64,000 nucleotides of DNA from Oikopleura dioica (lineage: Eukaryota > Chordata > Appendicularia > Copelata > Oikopleuridae), in contig OU015566.1 of the NCBI GenBank assembly GCA_907165135.1, positions 2,358,501-2,422,500 of the forward strand, read 5' to 3'. The notes under the pieces were generated by a model. The model was not told the origin of the DNA. It saw nothing but the letters and a program-made list of their open reading frames with translations, and did no database searches. Below, piece by piece: positions 43,273-55,335 of this stretch. The translations under genes were made by a program, and so were the position numbers. Every line of letters starts with the position of its first letter. Position 1 is the first letter of the stretch.

Positions 43273-44822
43273 ATGCGTTTTTTGATTTTCGGCCTTTTTA
43301 TTTCCGTCGATTCAACTTCCCTTTCTCGCCATTCCAAAGAGAAATCAGAAAATTATTCTGATATAAAAGAAGATGTCTGCCCGTAAATGACAATTTCTTG
43401 AATCATCAGCTCGTAATTATGATTGTTTTTAGCGACGAGGATCTTTTCGATGAGTGCTCTGGCTTATGCAGACTTAACTATCAACAGTGTCTTGTAAATT
43501 GCGACTCTTCAGTCTGCCAGAACGAGTGCGCCAATTCCTTTTCTGGTAACAAAATCAAAAGAGCACATCGTATATTTTTGCTAAGGATGTGTTTCATATT
43601 GTCCGTGCGGCGTTAATTGTATCGATGGCTGCAGCAAATGTGAGCACCCACTTTGCTTGTCATCGTCTCCATCGTCAACGACGACAGATTCTCCCATCGA
43701 CCAAGTATGAAAATAGCAAGATTGATAATTCCGATGTAAAATTAAGTCGAATGTGCATATTCTGGTAATCCCACAAATACACGCCGCTTACATTGTCTCC
43801 GGCGACGGCTCGAAAACTTCAAAAGCAAAAATAGACGCCCCTGACTCCGATTTCTACACCGATCAGGCTCCTTCTGCAGTGATTCGCAATGAGTTGTATA
43901 TTTTTGGAGGAGATAGAGGAGACAAATATAAGGTAGTTACTCTTCAGCTAAAAATTTACCGAAATTTTTAGATCGCTAAATTTGTAACATGCGAGTTTGT
44001 TGAGCTTTCTATAAAGATGAATTATAAATATACTTACGTCTCGTCAGCACTTTCGATCGAAAAGGGCGAAAGAGGTGAGAGCTCGCGGATTTAGTTTGTC
44101 AAAAAAAATTTTAGCTTTGGTTTGCTTTCCAAATGAAAGGCGCGAAAGCATCGAAGAAAAAGGCTGCGAAATTTTCGACATTCATGGAGCGACGATAACG
44201 AGTTTCGCTCAATATACCCATCATCAAGGAAAACTTGGCGTTTATAAGGGAAAACCAACGACTGTTGGAAGTGAAATAGAAGATGGAAAGAAAAAAGTAG
44301 AGACTTGGAGTTCAACTGGTGGCTGGGAAGCATTGCCAGATTATCCGAGGTAAGGAAACACAGACTTTATACAGACTTTATAGTTGTTGATGCTGATTTT
44401 GAAGGGCTGTTTACGGTCATACTCTAACAAGTCTGGGAAACAGTGCAATGATTTTGGCCGGTGGTTATGTTGATGATGAGAGCGAAGGAATAACGAATGA
44501 AATTCGAATGCTCAAAGACGGATCCTGGTCGATTCTTGGGAATCTCAAACGCGTATGAGATTTTAAATTTGTCAAATTTATGATAAGAAAACTCACTAAG
44601 GCTCATCTTGTTGGCTCTTCCCTACGAAAAGGACAATTCATATATCTTGCATCAGGCGAGAATGAAAATTCTAAAGAAGCTCATTCACGTGCAGTTGAAA
44701 GGATTCAAATTTCAAACGATGAGTTGATCGAGACTGTTGTTATTGGAGGTCATGATGTCAATGGCAGAATTCCAGTCCTTTATGAAACCTCGCCAGACTC
44801 TTGTGCAGAGAATAATTTCTGA
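43273..44822 (+). CDS. Secreted Cys-rich kelch-like protein, 411 aa
   Basis: Eight exons (43273-43382, 43433-43545, 43586-43704, 43747-43932, 43972-44074, 44115-44349, 44405-44552, 44601-44822), all GT-AG and phase-consistent. A signal peptide (MRFLIFGLFISVDSTS) precedes a 60-residue cysteine module (DECSGLCRLNYQQCLVNC, CQNECANSFSGC, CPCGVNCIDGCSKC), a Ser/Thr linker and a beta-propeller-like part with kelch features: ELYIFGGDRG, AVYGHTLTSLGNSAMILAGG and an IYLASGEN strand. Most kelch proteins are intracellular; a secreted one with a Cys module suggests a matrix or house component. No named orthologue. Confidence 0.7.
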
Positions 44823-45111
44823 TTTTTTTATTCTAATGAGTGAAGAAAACCCATTTTTAAAACATCTTCATATAAAAAGTTTAGTTATTCAAAACAAATA
44901 ATTGTATTAATTGCTCAAATATTTGCCAAACTGCAAGCATGCGCGGTCACTCGCTTGTCTTTTTTTACAATTTTGCTGAGGTCACATATTTAACGCTCCG
45001 TGTAAAAAAATTTTTATTTTTGTTCTTTATAAAGTAGGGTCGGTCATTTGCGGAATAGGAGTCGAGACGGAACTCAAATTTTTTAGTCAAAGTTTTATTA
45101 TAAATTAAAAT
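44823..45111. other. Convergent intergenic spacer
   Basis: No gene; AT-rich 3' regions of the kelch-like and sulfotransferase genes. Confidence 0.4.
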
Positions 45112-46675
45112 CTATCCACCATCATAAAAATTTCTCCATTCAGGCCATTGTTTTTTGTAGATTTTTCTGCTCAAGCCAAGCTCTTGCATAGTCATGTGCT
45201 GGCATAGCAGACTCTTCTTGCCTTGCTCAGATAGCTAAAAAGTATTTCAAAATATTAAATCATATACATAAATACCTCATAACTCTTCATTGTTACCCCT
45301 CCAACAGGGTAAGCACAATCATTATCATCTGGTGGACATATTTTTTCTCCAGCAAGACAAAACTTATTGATTGCCTTGAGTTTGCCATCAAGAATCTTCA
45401 TGTCATTTTCGAAATTTGGCGTAGAAGCAATTTTGTTCCAAAAGGTTGAGTTAAAATGTTGATATATCGCATTGTCGAATGAATTCCAGTCTCGCATTTT
45501 TTGAGCTATATATCAAACGTTTATCATAAGGGTGCATAAATTATTAAATAAAAAAATCATTACCCAAATCATCGGAGATTGTCTCTTTCTCCGATCTAGA
45601 ATTCGTGACAAAAAATAGCACATCGTCCCACTCCCAGCAAAGCTCGTTTTTAAGCAAAACCATGCTCTCCTGGAAATAGTCGGACAGCAAGACCAGATCG
45701 AATGTATGGTCGAGATACTTAATGCTGGCTTCAAGCTTTGATGTGTCGAACGAATCAACCCCGAGGTCGAAGGCAACATGATTTCGGGCGCGAACTTCAC
45801 CATATTTGTTTAAATTTCTAAGCAATGTTTGAAATAAGATTGATTTAAATAACAGTGACAAGTTCTTTCAATTAACATAATATAAAAGAATGACTTTTGG
45901 AAATTGTCAATATCTGAATTCTCGGTCAGAAAGATTACATCTGCTTACGACGGTAAATATAAGTCTTTTATAAGTTTTTTTCAAACACTCAATTAATTGC
46001 AGTGATATTGTAATAAGCGGCTGGATTGGCATAAAAGGTCTTGATATCCCCAGCTGCTTTGTAAGCATCACATTCGTGTTTAAAATAACTAAAACAGTGC
46101 ATTTTCAAAATAATCGCTATGGGTAAAAATAAGATGCTAAAAAAAGCTGACTTACGCAAAGGAACTCTCATAAAGAGACGGAATATCTCTCAAAATCAGG
46201 GCTGGCAAAATCGTGTCCCACTTTACGCCATAATTTTAAATGGGATTCAACAGTAAGCGTTCCCTTGATATTTGAAGGAGTATCCGAGCATTTACCCGAT
46301 AAGAGATTCGTGGCAGTTTCACGGCCTCGCGGCCTGATAATCCGTCAATCAACGAGGGTCATTCAAAAGACGACGGGGTTTGCATGGATCCGAATAGTCA
46401 AGCACAATCTCGTTCTAACAATTTTTTGGGGTCCGAACAATTTTTTAAAGTGCAATCAGTTGGGCACCTTTTTGCCAGCCCCGATCAGAATCGTTATTCG
46501 TTTTGCACCCTTGAAAGTTTTGTATAATTTCGGCGATGCTCGGAGATGATTCGCGATAATCATTGGTTTTTCTCCATCAGGGAATTCCTTTATCATCGAT
46601 TCTTCGAATGGTTTTGGGTAATAAAACGCATTACCATTGCTTTTTGGCATGGCAATTTTTAAATCATGCTTCAAT
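45112..46675 (-). pseudogene. Galactose-3-O-sulfotransferase-like gene, interrupted
   Basis: Family text is clear: LKHDLKIAMPKSNGNAFYYP, IIANHLRASPKLYKTFKGAK, RITIL, RNHVAFDLGVDS, DLVLLSDYFQESMVLLKNEL, CWEWDDVLFF, YQHFNSTFWNKI and CQHMTMQELGLSRKIYKKQW. These enzymes add sulphate to the 3-OH of galactose from PAPS in the Golgi. The membrane anchor and 5'-PAPS loop are not found; a transposon (46739-47107) lies where they should be. A hAT-like element (46197-46483) sits in the coding sequence after RITIL, and the junction near 45830-46000 has no GT donor. Either a dying gene or one that splices the insertions out. Confidence 0.65.
46197..46483. mobile_element. 287-bp hAT-like MITE inside the sulfotransferase frame
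   Basis: Ends CAGGGCTGGCAAAA and TTTTTGCCAGCCCCG are flanked by CTCAAAAT and ATCAGAAT, a decayed 8-bp duplication (6 of 8). It interrupts the codons between TIL and RDIPSLYESS. Confidence 0.7.
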
Positions 46676-46738
46676 CTAGAAAATGAGAATTCACTTGTCC
46701 TGTCCAGAATTGTACATTTGAAATTATTTTCGGCTCAT

Positions 46739-47107
46739 CCTGACTATGTCGTGAATGTCGTGAATTTCATCAATGTCGTGGCAAAAAAAGGAAAAAAAAT
46801 CCTGTTCTAGAAAAAACAACACATTAATCGGATTATTGAAAATAGCTTTTTTTTCTACCGATTAACTGATAATAAACAGAAAAAACATATAAACAAGAGA
46901 TTAAGAAGCGCTACGCACAGTTTCTGGTAGACAGTTTGCGACAGTCTTCGCAGTTTGGTAAAACTCCTTGATCAGAGTGGTAAAACATCTATTTCTTCGC
47001 CTCCTACTGTTCTGCACAATCACGATGATACTCATTTCTAGAGAAAATTCAATTTCAGATTTGCAATTTTCGCCACGACATTCACGACTTTCACAACAAA
47101 GTCAGGG
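46739..47107. mobile_element. TGTCG-repeat inverted element
   Basis: Ends CCTGACTATGTCGTGAATGT and its degenerate complement (near 47075-47107) enclose AT-rich DNA. The TGTCG-GAATGTCG phrases resemble the element at 61955-62383, so the two may be related. Confidence 0.6.
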
Positions 47108-47109
47108 AG

Positions 47110-47600
47110 TTCCTTATTTTCTCATAGCGAAGATAGCGGAGCTGACCTGATAATTAAGCGGAGCGTAGCGGAGCTGACCAAAAAAATTACCCCATTGCGG
47201 AGCGGAGCTGACTCAATTTTTCCCCGTAGCTAAGCGTAGCGTAGCGGACCTATTTTTCGTTCCTCCGTAGCGGAGCTAACCAGAAAAATTTTCCCGTAGC
47301 GGAGCGGGGCTCGCCGGAATTTTGCCGAAGATAGCTTAGATAAGCTGAAAAAGCTGAGAAAGGCTTAGGACGTTATTAACGCTGACTGAGGACTTATTTT
47401 ACAAAAAAAGCACTACTTTACACAGAAAAATGCCTTTTACTACACAGTGCCTTGTTTTTCACGAATGACAGCTTCATTTTACATAGTTATGATAAGAAAT
47501 TTATTAAGCTAAGCGTAGCGGAGCTAACTAAATTTTTTTTTCTCCCAAAGCTTAGCATAGCGGAGCTTGCCGTCGATGATTATTACCCATATCTAAATAT
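47110..47600. repeat. Degenerate GTAGCGGAGCTGACC repeats
   Basis: The phrase GCGTAGCGGAGCTGAC or close variants recurs about a dozen times in direct array at 47130-47330 and again near 47505-47575. Diverged minisatellite; no coding frame. Confidence 0.65.
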
Positions 47601-47750
47601 GATATTTTGAAGAGTCGAGGAGGCGGTTTTGTGTGTTTTCACGTAAACGACTTTCTTCATTGGGCAACATTTATTCCATTGTTCACTTTTTCCTACTTGA
47701 ATCTGTATTATATCTTTGTCGTCTTGATTACATTCGTAGAATACACTTAA

Positions 47751-48228
47751 GGGGGTAGAAACAGCTTTCTCGATTTTCGACTGTCGCTATAAAAAACAAA
47801 ATCCTAGATTTATTTATGATAACGAAATTTCCTTAAAAAATGCTTCTAGAATAGGGGTTAACTCGATATATTCGAGGTTGAAAATTAACTAAAATCGGGA
47901 GTTTTCAAGAGATGAGTTGCTTCTGAGCCAACTTACTCAAAAATCTGTTGACTTAAACCAATTTCGAGGGAGATGTTCTTAGACCTAAGATGGATCTGTC
48001 TATACGTGTAGAGAAAATTTGGTACAGTTGGTTGCGCAGGTAGTTGCCCCTTGGCAATTGCCGCTTTGGTTGCCCCTTCGCCCGCGCTTTTTCTATTGTT
48101 TCTTTCTAGACTTTTTTAGACGCTTTTTAGGGGGCAACTACCTGCGCAACCCACTGTAATCTAAAGTTCTCTTATCTGTAGCGCCAGTCAAAAACCGCCT
48201 TTTTTCGAAAAAAGCTGTTTCTACCACC
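47751..48228. mobile_element. TTAA-flanked MITE, family 1, copy 2
   Basis: Ends GGGGGTAGAAACAGC and GCTGTTTCTACCACC between TTAA sites (47747-47750 and 48229-48232). It contains a nested 132-bp hairpin at 48025-48156. Confidence 0.8.
48025..48156. mobile_element. 132-bp hairpin MITE nested in family-1 element
   Basis: Ends CAGTTGGTTGCGCAGGTAGT and ACTACCTGCGCAACCCACTG next to TA on each side. A Tc1/mariner-like derivative inserted into an older TTAA element. Confidence 0.8.
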
Positions 48229-48484
48229 TTAATATAGAATCATTACATGATTTTTGCCTCCGACTGCAGTTTTGATCATTTTAGCCCTATAATTTAGTTT
48301 GTTACCTCAGATTGTACATTGAAACCATTATCATTAAAATTGATATAAGAAGAAACGAGCTGTCGCGCAGCATGAGATTAAATTTAATTCGCTCTTCAGT
48401 CATTCTATAAGAAAACTAATCGCAAATGAGTCCCAAGTATTATGCCTTTGACTAGACGCCGAAAAATAAATCAGGATTTGTTAA

Positions 48485-49184
48485 CGGGGAGTATCACGGA
48501 TTTTGGGCTAAAGGGGGGTCGGAGATTTGCTCTCATTTCTACATCAGCTTAGCTAACGGTAAAATTCCGCCTGTGACAGATAGATATGACCAATTTCCAT
48601 TGCTGTTTTTTTGGAATTTTAATTTACTCAATCGAGTATTGCAGAAGAGAGCTAAGAGTCAAACTCGTTTTTGAAAAGTCGCGATTTCCGCCTCTCGCAG
48701 GATTAAAATTTTCTTAAGAAGAATAAGTCTGATCATTAAATTCCCAGTGGATTCATGAAGATCATTACCTTATCTAATGCTGTTTTCGAGGAAATGTTGT
48801 GAGCCAAAAAAATTCTTAAAAAATTTTTTTTTGAAAAATGTGTGTCGAAGATTCAAATTCGAAAATAAAGATAATGTGGAATATGAAGATTATTTTTTTT
48901 TGTTTAGAAAGAAAAATAAATTATTTTGAATTTTAAAGACATCTGTGACTTTTTTATGCATTATTAATAAGTATATAAAAAAAAAATTGCTAAGACTAAG
49001 AAAAACTTCCATTCTCGCTCATTCCTTTAAAGCGCAAGTATAACTTTCAATGCCATTTTTGACGGACTTTTGGAAAAATTAAAAAAAGTGATAAATATAT
49101 TTTTTGTTAGTCAAGACCTGAGCTTTGAAAATCCGAAGAGATTTAACCAAAATTCCGACTTTCCCAAATCCGTGATACTCCTCC
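48485..49184. mobile_element. TTAA-flanked element, about 700 bp
   Basis: Ends CGGGGAGTATCACGGATTT and AAATCCGTGATACTCCTCC between TTAA sites. AT-rich interior without a transposase frame. Confidence 0.75.
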
Positions 49185-49188
49185 TTAA

Positions 49189-49535
49189 TTAGCATTTTTA
49201 ATATATCTTGTCGGTTTTTCTCTTATTTTATACAAAAATTTAAAAGCGGATCAAATTTCAAATAAAAATGATGTCTTGATTTGTATCGTCGAAATTCTTT
49301 CAACACGGATAATGGTTATCTGCTAGCTTTTGCAAAAGAAAAATGTGTTATTTTGCCCAACCGCACCCAACCGCTACCTACTGGTTTTTCCCTGCCGGCA
49401 GTTGTTATTTTCCCGCTAGGCCAAGGTTGGAGCAAGTCTCGGTCTGAGACCATAAGTAAACAGAATCAAAGGTCACATTTAGCTCGAGATCAGAATCAAG
49501 CTTAACCCCGGATCAGCCCTTAAAGTGTATATATA
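49189..49535. other. Spacer between elements
   Basis: A 74-codon frame at 49281 has no supporting features; no gene called. Confidence 0.35.
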
Positions 49536-50277
49536 CAGTGTAAACCCATTTTTAGGCCCCTTTTTGGATGACAGCGAATTTCAAAAGTGGCCTAAAAATG
49601 GATATTTTTTGCCTTTCGTCTGATGACAACAAACTTTCCCATATTTTTGGGACAAAAATTAATCATAAGGGTTTAAAGGGAAAGGCCCGAGTCTACCGCA
49701 TGTTTCTGTCGCCCGAACAAAGTAGGATTTCAAATGTGTTCTTTAAATTGGACTCTTGATGATTCAAAGACCTCTCCTTTCAAAAATATTTTTCTGCCAA
49801 CATATCTGAGAAATGGATCAAAAATCTCCGTCGAAATCTTCATGCACTTGAACCCAGCCATCTTCAAGCGATCATGGATCAACACAGGACTACTTCAAGA
49901 AGATTATTTTCGAGAAGAAATCGAGCAGTTTGAAGATCTCGATATTGCAGAAAATGTTCTGGACAAACAAGAAGAAGAATTGGTCGAGCATTTTCTAGAG
50001 CTTCAAATTGATGAAACACGTTCTGTGACTCCGATAAAGATTGGAGAAAAGCCTCAAGTTCAAGTGACAGACATTGCCGACACTAAAAAACCATCGACTT
50101 CAATATGGCCGAAGACACAGTCGATGATCACTAGCTTTGACAAGCAAAACTGTTACTTTCGGATTTAAAAAAAATAAAAAAAAGTGGCCTTAAAGTGGAT
50201 TTTTTAGGATGACAGATTTCGACGACTTTCTAAAAAAGTGGCCTTAAAATGACGGGCCTAAAAATGGGTTTTCACTG
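49536..50277 (+). mobile_element. Truncated pogo/Tigger-like DNA transposon
   Basis: Ends CAGTGTAAACCCATTTTTAG and CTAAAAATGGGTTTTCACTG are flanked by TA. Inside, 49734-50168 encodes NWTLDDSKTSPFKNIFLPTY and LNPAIFKRSWINTGLLQEDY, which reads like the tail of a pogo-family transposase, followed by an acidic end. The catalytic DDE region is missing, so the copy is not autonomous. Confidence 0.65.
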
Positions 50278-50279
50278 TA

Positions 50280-51350
50280 GTAAATATAGTCGACCAAAAA
50301 AAAAAGAATGGTGAAGCTTCGCCAAATATGGAAATCAAAGGCGTAGAATCCGAATCTATCGTCGAAAAAGACTTTTATTGTAAAAAAGCGGCCCGGTTCT
50401 GCAAATAACAGAACCTTATTTCGTTAATACAATTCACCAATTTCAATTTTTTGTTGGTCCATATGTTCACGGGCTGAACCGGGGATTATATTTGCTCAAG
50501 GTCTCACACGAAAACTTGCTTCCACCTTGGCCCAGAACCAGACTCTACAGGAGTTCGCACCGTCGGCGTGGTCCTTTGCATCGATTGACTCTCGGCTTGA
50601 CACCTCCCGTGCCTTGGCCTCGCGTGCGGAGCGGGTAAGCGCGCAATAAATCAGTCTATAATCTTTGAAGAAAATGTTTTTGGAAAATAATGTTTTTTGC
50701 AAAATGTTAAAAATTCGTTCTGAAAATTTCTTGGTCTCTCGACATAATCAAGGGATACGGGCCTTCGAAAATCTTTCTTTTGCTGATTTCACGCGCGCTG
50801 GTCCTATTTATTCACCTTTAGCCTATAGGCTAAACGCTATGGCCTGTGTATTTTGAGGAACACGATTATTTCTTTCGTACCCGTTCAATTTTAAAATCAT
50901 TGAAAAAATTGATGAAAAATGGTTCTATTCTCTCTACCGTCAGATTTTAATCTATTCTTATTTTCGATGAAGCTACCTAAAATATCATTGTGAAAGAACT
51001 TGAGCGCAAAATATCAATGTTATTCCGAGATAACCAGAACTCAATAAAAGAGCTCAGCTTAACCCATCTTTGCCCGTATGACTTCACTCAAGACGCGTAA
51101 GCTTAACGTTCATGCGTCATTTATGATAGTCAGTTGAGCAAAAAGCTCTTAGATCCGATGTATGGAAAATATATCGTTTACCTCGTTTGGGTCTTCGTAG
51201 GGAGAAGTTTGCAAGGGACAAAGCTCCCTAGGTAAGGCGTTAGGGTTAGGATTTAAGAACCTTTTTAGGGAGGTCACAGGGGGCAAATTTCACGAGTTAT
51301 TGTAAGATTCAAGGGAAGGACTAGAAGTCAATTCCTACTGTAGAAAAGAT
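50280..51350. other. No gene seen; one GC-rich patch
   Basis: Mostly AT-rich. 50500-50640 is distinctly GC-rich (CACCGTCGGCGTGGTCC, GCCTCGCGTGCGGAGCGGG) but encodes no conserved protein and folds into no recognisable tRNA. Confidence 0.35.
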
Positions 51351-51686
51351 CAGTTATTTATAGAATTTTCGGACATCAAATTTTTGGAGATATCCCGTAC
51401 CGAACGATTTATCTTTATATTTTCTATCAGTTGTGTCATGTTTGTGATCAAATATCTCAATTATTCTATGAAAAAGAGAAAAAAAGGGTCTTTTGCGTGC
51501 CATAAGCATTATTTTATTTCTTTTGAAGAATTTATGAAAATGGATTTTCGAATTCTTCCTAGATAAAAATTTTTTTAGCAATTTGGATGAGACATTCTAT
51601 TGAAAGCATGTTTTTAATTTTTGGACATTTTTGTGAAAATCGTGCGACAAAAAATATCCGGAAAATCCATCATTAACTAAAAACTG
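51351..51686. mobile_element. TA-type MITE, GGACAT family, copy 2
   Basis: Diverged copy of 11560-11969: starts CAGTTATTTATAGAATTTTC and ends ATCCATCATTAACTAAAAAC, with GGACAT near both ends. TA is present on the right. Confidence 0.6.
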
Positions 51687-51688
51687 TA

Positions 51689-52491
51689 CCGAAATATTAT
51701 TCCCCACTTCCCTTCAATCTGGTAAAGATTAAGGTTATGTTAAGATTTTTGTATAAATTAAATACAATTTGTCAATAGCCCTTGTCGTTTTTTTAACCTT
51801 ATTACAACAAATGTGCGATATATGGCATAAAAACTTTCAAACGCCCATTTTCCTCTTTTCTATCACTTCAGTTTCTTCGATTTCATTCATTTTCGGTCAC
51901 TGGTTTGGGATTGAGACAAGGTTTATGCTCGAGTTTAAGTTTCGGGCTCTGTTTTGGTTCAGGTTTAGTTTTGGGCATTCTATTGGTCAAAAGATGGTGT
52001 TAAAGTCCATGTGCCATATATTGCACAATTGTCGTCGGCGGGTAAAATTCATGTTTGTCGTTGTAAGGTTAAGATAGAACAGTTTAACTAAAGAGTAGAG
52101 CCAAGTTAAAAATAACGAGTTTGATCTATCAGGTATTGACTATCACTAATAGGCTATCAGTTGGGACCAGATAGGAAAATGATATTGCGAGGAAAATATT
52201 GTCCGCGAAAAATTTTGATTATAAAAGAGATTTATTTAAAAAGATCGATCATAAATTTTTTGAAATATTAGAGATAAATTAATGGTCGAGATTTTCTCTT
52301 GAATAATTTAATCCAACATAATTATTTGTTTAAATTTTCGAATAATCGTCGATACGCTGAGCGCCATAGGCTTGTTGATTTTTAAGAATCAACGTTGCGA
52401 GAATGGGTTAAGATATTTTTGTTGAAGAACTTGAGCGCTAGTAAGCAAAATAGCGTCGACGATTCCAAAATCAAAACTTGAATTTCAAATA
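51689..52491. other. Upstream region of the plus-strand galactosyltransferase
   Basis: AT-rich, no supported gene. Confidence 0.4.
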
Positions 52492-53882
52492 ATGTCTTAC
52501 TTTAGAAGCGTTCCATTTTTGAATATTTTTTTCTTGATTCTATTTATTCTGTCATATAATAACGTTTTTTTGAAAATTGAGCAAAATTATGATGTCCATA
52601 ATCATAGAGAGGATAGAATCAAGAATATCCATGATGAAAAGAAGCTTAAGTTTTTCGTCGATCACGGGACTTTTGATCCAGCATCTACAAATACGACACC
52701 CTATGAGATCCTCTCTTCACCGAATGGGAGTTTAAAGGACATCGACATTATGTTCGGTTTGAAAACTGTTTTACAGAATCGTAATATGAGAGACAAAATT
52801 CGAAAGTCCTTTGGCAATCCCGAATTATACCGAGAAAAATACAAAGTTAAATTTGTTTTTCTACTCGGAAAAAAGGATGAAACCGATGAAAATTTTATCC
52901 TCGACGAGCAATATCTCTTCGACGACATTCTTTATGGAAATTTCCAAGATTCCTACTGGAACTTGACGTACAAGGAGATTATGTTCTACACTTGGACGGA
53001 GCAAAAGGCGCCAAATGTCAAATTTGTCTATCGAGGCGACGATGATAATTTTTTGAACCCGCTTGGATTGATGAAATTTTTCGACGAGCATTGGAGCCAA
53101 GCCGACGCAGAACCAGCTTTGTGGGGTGGAATAATGAGAGAAAATGATTCGTTGCTTGGTCAAGGAATGACAGTGGAAGAAATAAGAAAAGACAGAAAAG
53201 CTGATATGTAAGTCAAAAGACATAAGATCTCATTCAAAAGTCTTTTTTCTTCTTATGTTGTTTTCCGCCATTTATCAATTCAAGTCAATTTCTTAGGTGG
53301 CCAGGATGGACGTTCCCCCCATATCCTGCTGGTTCGGGTCAAATCATTAACAGAAACGCTTTATTCGTCTTAGGAAGTCAGATGCAGCATACTCCAATAA
53401 CTTCGATTGATGATGCCTTTGTTGGAATCTGTATGCTGTACGCTGGCTTCGAACACAGGCTCTTCAATCACGACGGTTTCATCTACTGGGGAATTGGAGA
53501 CAATGATAACATTTGCTCTGTGGTTAAATCTATAAGCATCCATTATCCGAAGTTTGATTATGAGTGCATGATCAATAGAATAAATTTTTATGCTGATAGA
53601 TGTGACCGTCAAGACAAATTAGAAATTTCCGCTTCTTGCAATTGGTATGACATGAGTTTCTCCCCGCCGAATATCGACGGACCGATGTACCAACGGTGCG
53701 GCCTTCGATTCAATAACAGCAGATGTAGCACCAACAGGCTCCTGGATCGACATTTTAAAACGAATTATAATGAGTTAATTTTCTTTCTCTATCGAGAAAA
53801 AAAGACGAGCGTACTGATACAGACATTTTTGAACAGCTTTAATAACTTTTACTTTAATCTCTATCTAACAAAAATGAAATAA
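52492..53882 (+). CDS. GT31 beta-1,3-galactosyltransferase-like enzyme, 433 aa
   Basis: Exons 52492-53207 and 53297-53882 (89-nt GT-AG intron). A type II anchor (VPFLNIFFLILFILSY) is followed by GT31 text: DIDIMFGLKT, RDKIRKSFGNPELYREKY, KVKFVFLLG, DILYGNFQDSYWNLTYKE, and the metal-binding DDD at 183-185 in FVYRGDDDNF. The second exon has WPGWTFPPYPAGSGQIINRN, SIDDAFVGICMLYAG and KFDYECM, the usual GT31 acceptor side. A Golgi enzyme adding galactose or GlcNAc in beta-1,3 linkage; exact specificity cannot be read. A second, inverted copy lies at 57843-58979. Confidence 0.85.
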
Positions 53883-53937
53883 GATTTCTTAATTAAATAA
53901 GAGATAATATTCTTATTCCTAATGGAGAGCCAAAAAC

Positions 53938-55335
53938 AGAGATGATTGGGCTATTCGAAAACCCGAAAATGGTCCATGTTGCAGCACGAATGGCTACTGT
54001 GTGTCAACAAAATGGGATTGCTCGTGCCCAGATTGCGTGGATTTTCTTGAACTTGAAAATTGTAAGAGAATTTACACTTTTTCTGAAAGCTCATTCGAGA
54101 ACACTTAAGGGTATGGTACGCGCGGAGGCCCAAAGCAGAGGCAATCTCCTCCGGCCCTTTCAATGCTGGGAAGGTGTACTACAGCTCAAAATAAAGTTCT
54201 ATCCTTGATTCTGATTTACACAAGATTTTTTAAATCCAAACAAAAAAGTCACGTGCAGATGGCTCAAAATTGTCGTCTCAGTCAAAAAGCGCGAAATAAG
54301 CCTATATTCATAGGAGATCTCCTCTGAAGTTACCTTAGGAAACCCCGCCGATTCTGTTTTATAGTGACGTTTAGACCCTCATCATTAATATGACACGAGC
54401 TTTTTTTGATTCGTCAATATTTCTTATGAAAAAATTTCAAGAGTAGAAAGATACTCATTTTTCGGCTCTTTGGCCCCGTGAATCGCCCCCAGGGCATTTC
54501 CCAAAAGGCGCTGTTTTCATTGCAAATAAATGCCGTAAGCATAAGCTTTCCAAAAAGGTATCATAACCAGATTCATAAGGCACCACAAGAAAACGACTCA
54601 AAGTTGTCAAAATTTTAGAATTTGTGCCTTTTACACATAATGCACTATTTTTCTCCACTTTCAATTGGAATTTAAGGGAAAATGGGCGAAGAAAGCGCAA
54701 AACTCCAAAAGAGTTTTTTGTCTCAAATTTTACGGAGAGTCCAAAAAACTTACCAAGAGAAAATTTGAAACTTGACCCTGTGCGAGTTCCATACCCTTTA
54801 TTTAAACTAAAATTTGTGGAGCAACGTTAATTTTCATTTGAAGATAAAAATGAAGTTGTCGATCATGAGAAGGATGTCACATGCTGTTCATTGGTTCGAG
54901 TTCATACGAAAATGCTTTTTAGGTTCAGAGTTATCAGTAAAATGAATAATATATCTAAGTTTGCTGAATTATCACTGCACATTTATTCAAGATTATTGCA
55001 GTTTGACCCCCAAAAAGATAATCCTAACTCCCTGTAGAGGTATTTACCGAAAAATCATAATCGATGGAGAAGAAGCTCAATACGTCTCTCAAGAGGTTTC
55101 GAAAGAAAAACCTATTTTCAAGCTCGTTTTTGGGAAATTCAGCTCGGGGGAATCGGGTTGGCATATTTTGACAGTTCAAAATGACGCATACATTCCATTC
55201 CATGCTTTTGGAGAATCAACTAGCAAGACAAACTGCCCAAAAAAGCTGATCGGTTATGGACCTTACGTTGGAGAAGAAGCGGACGTTTATTGTTATCACG
55301 ACAAATACGACTATTTGTCGATAGCGGGATTATGA
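53938..55335 (+). pseudogene. Cys-rich secreted protein, cassette copy 1, 5' end out of frame
   Basis: The coding text NGPCCSTNGYCVSTKWDCSC, PDCVDFLELEN is joined through a phase-1 GT-AG intron (about 54061-54990, holding a 690-bp element) to YCSLTPKKIILTPCRGIYRK, FKLVFGKFSSGESGWHIL and NCPKKLIGYGPYVGEEADVY before the stop. It is homologous to 56101-56684. The ATG just after a CAAAAACAG acceptor (53942) opens a different frame, so either a 5' exon is unseen or a frameshift separates start and Cys domain. CC-x3/4-GYC resembles hevein-like knots only superficially. Confidence 0.5.
54109..54798. mobile_element. 690-bp inverted element in an intron
   Basis: Ends GGGTATGGTACGCGC and the complement of GGGTATGGAACTCGCAC, with TTAA on the left and TTTA on the right. 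It accounts for most of the intron of the gene at 53938-55335. Confidence 0.6.

Noticed and set aside
47751-48228. Possible CRISPR-like spaced repeats near 47130-47330
   Set aside because: Repeat units are degenerate, directly adjoining and without uniform spacers; the context is eukaryotic.
49281-49505. 74-codon plus-strand frame
   Set aside because: No start context, domain or splice evidence; flanked by mobile elements.
50490-50640. GC-rich patch tested as tRNA or rRNA fragment
   Set aside because: No cloverleaf with paired acceptor stem and no familiar rRNA motif.
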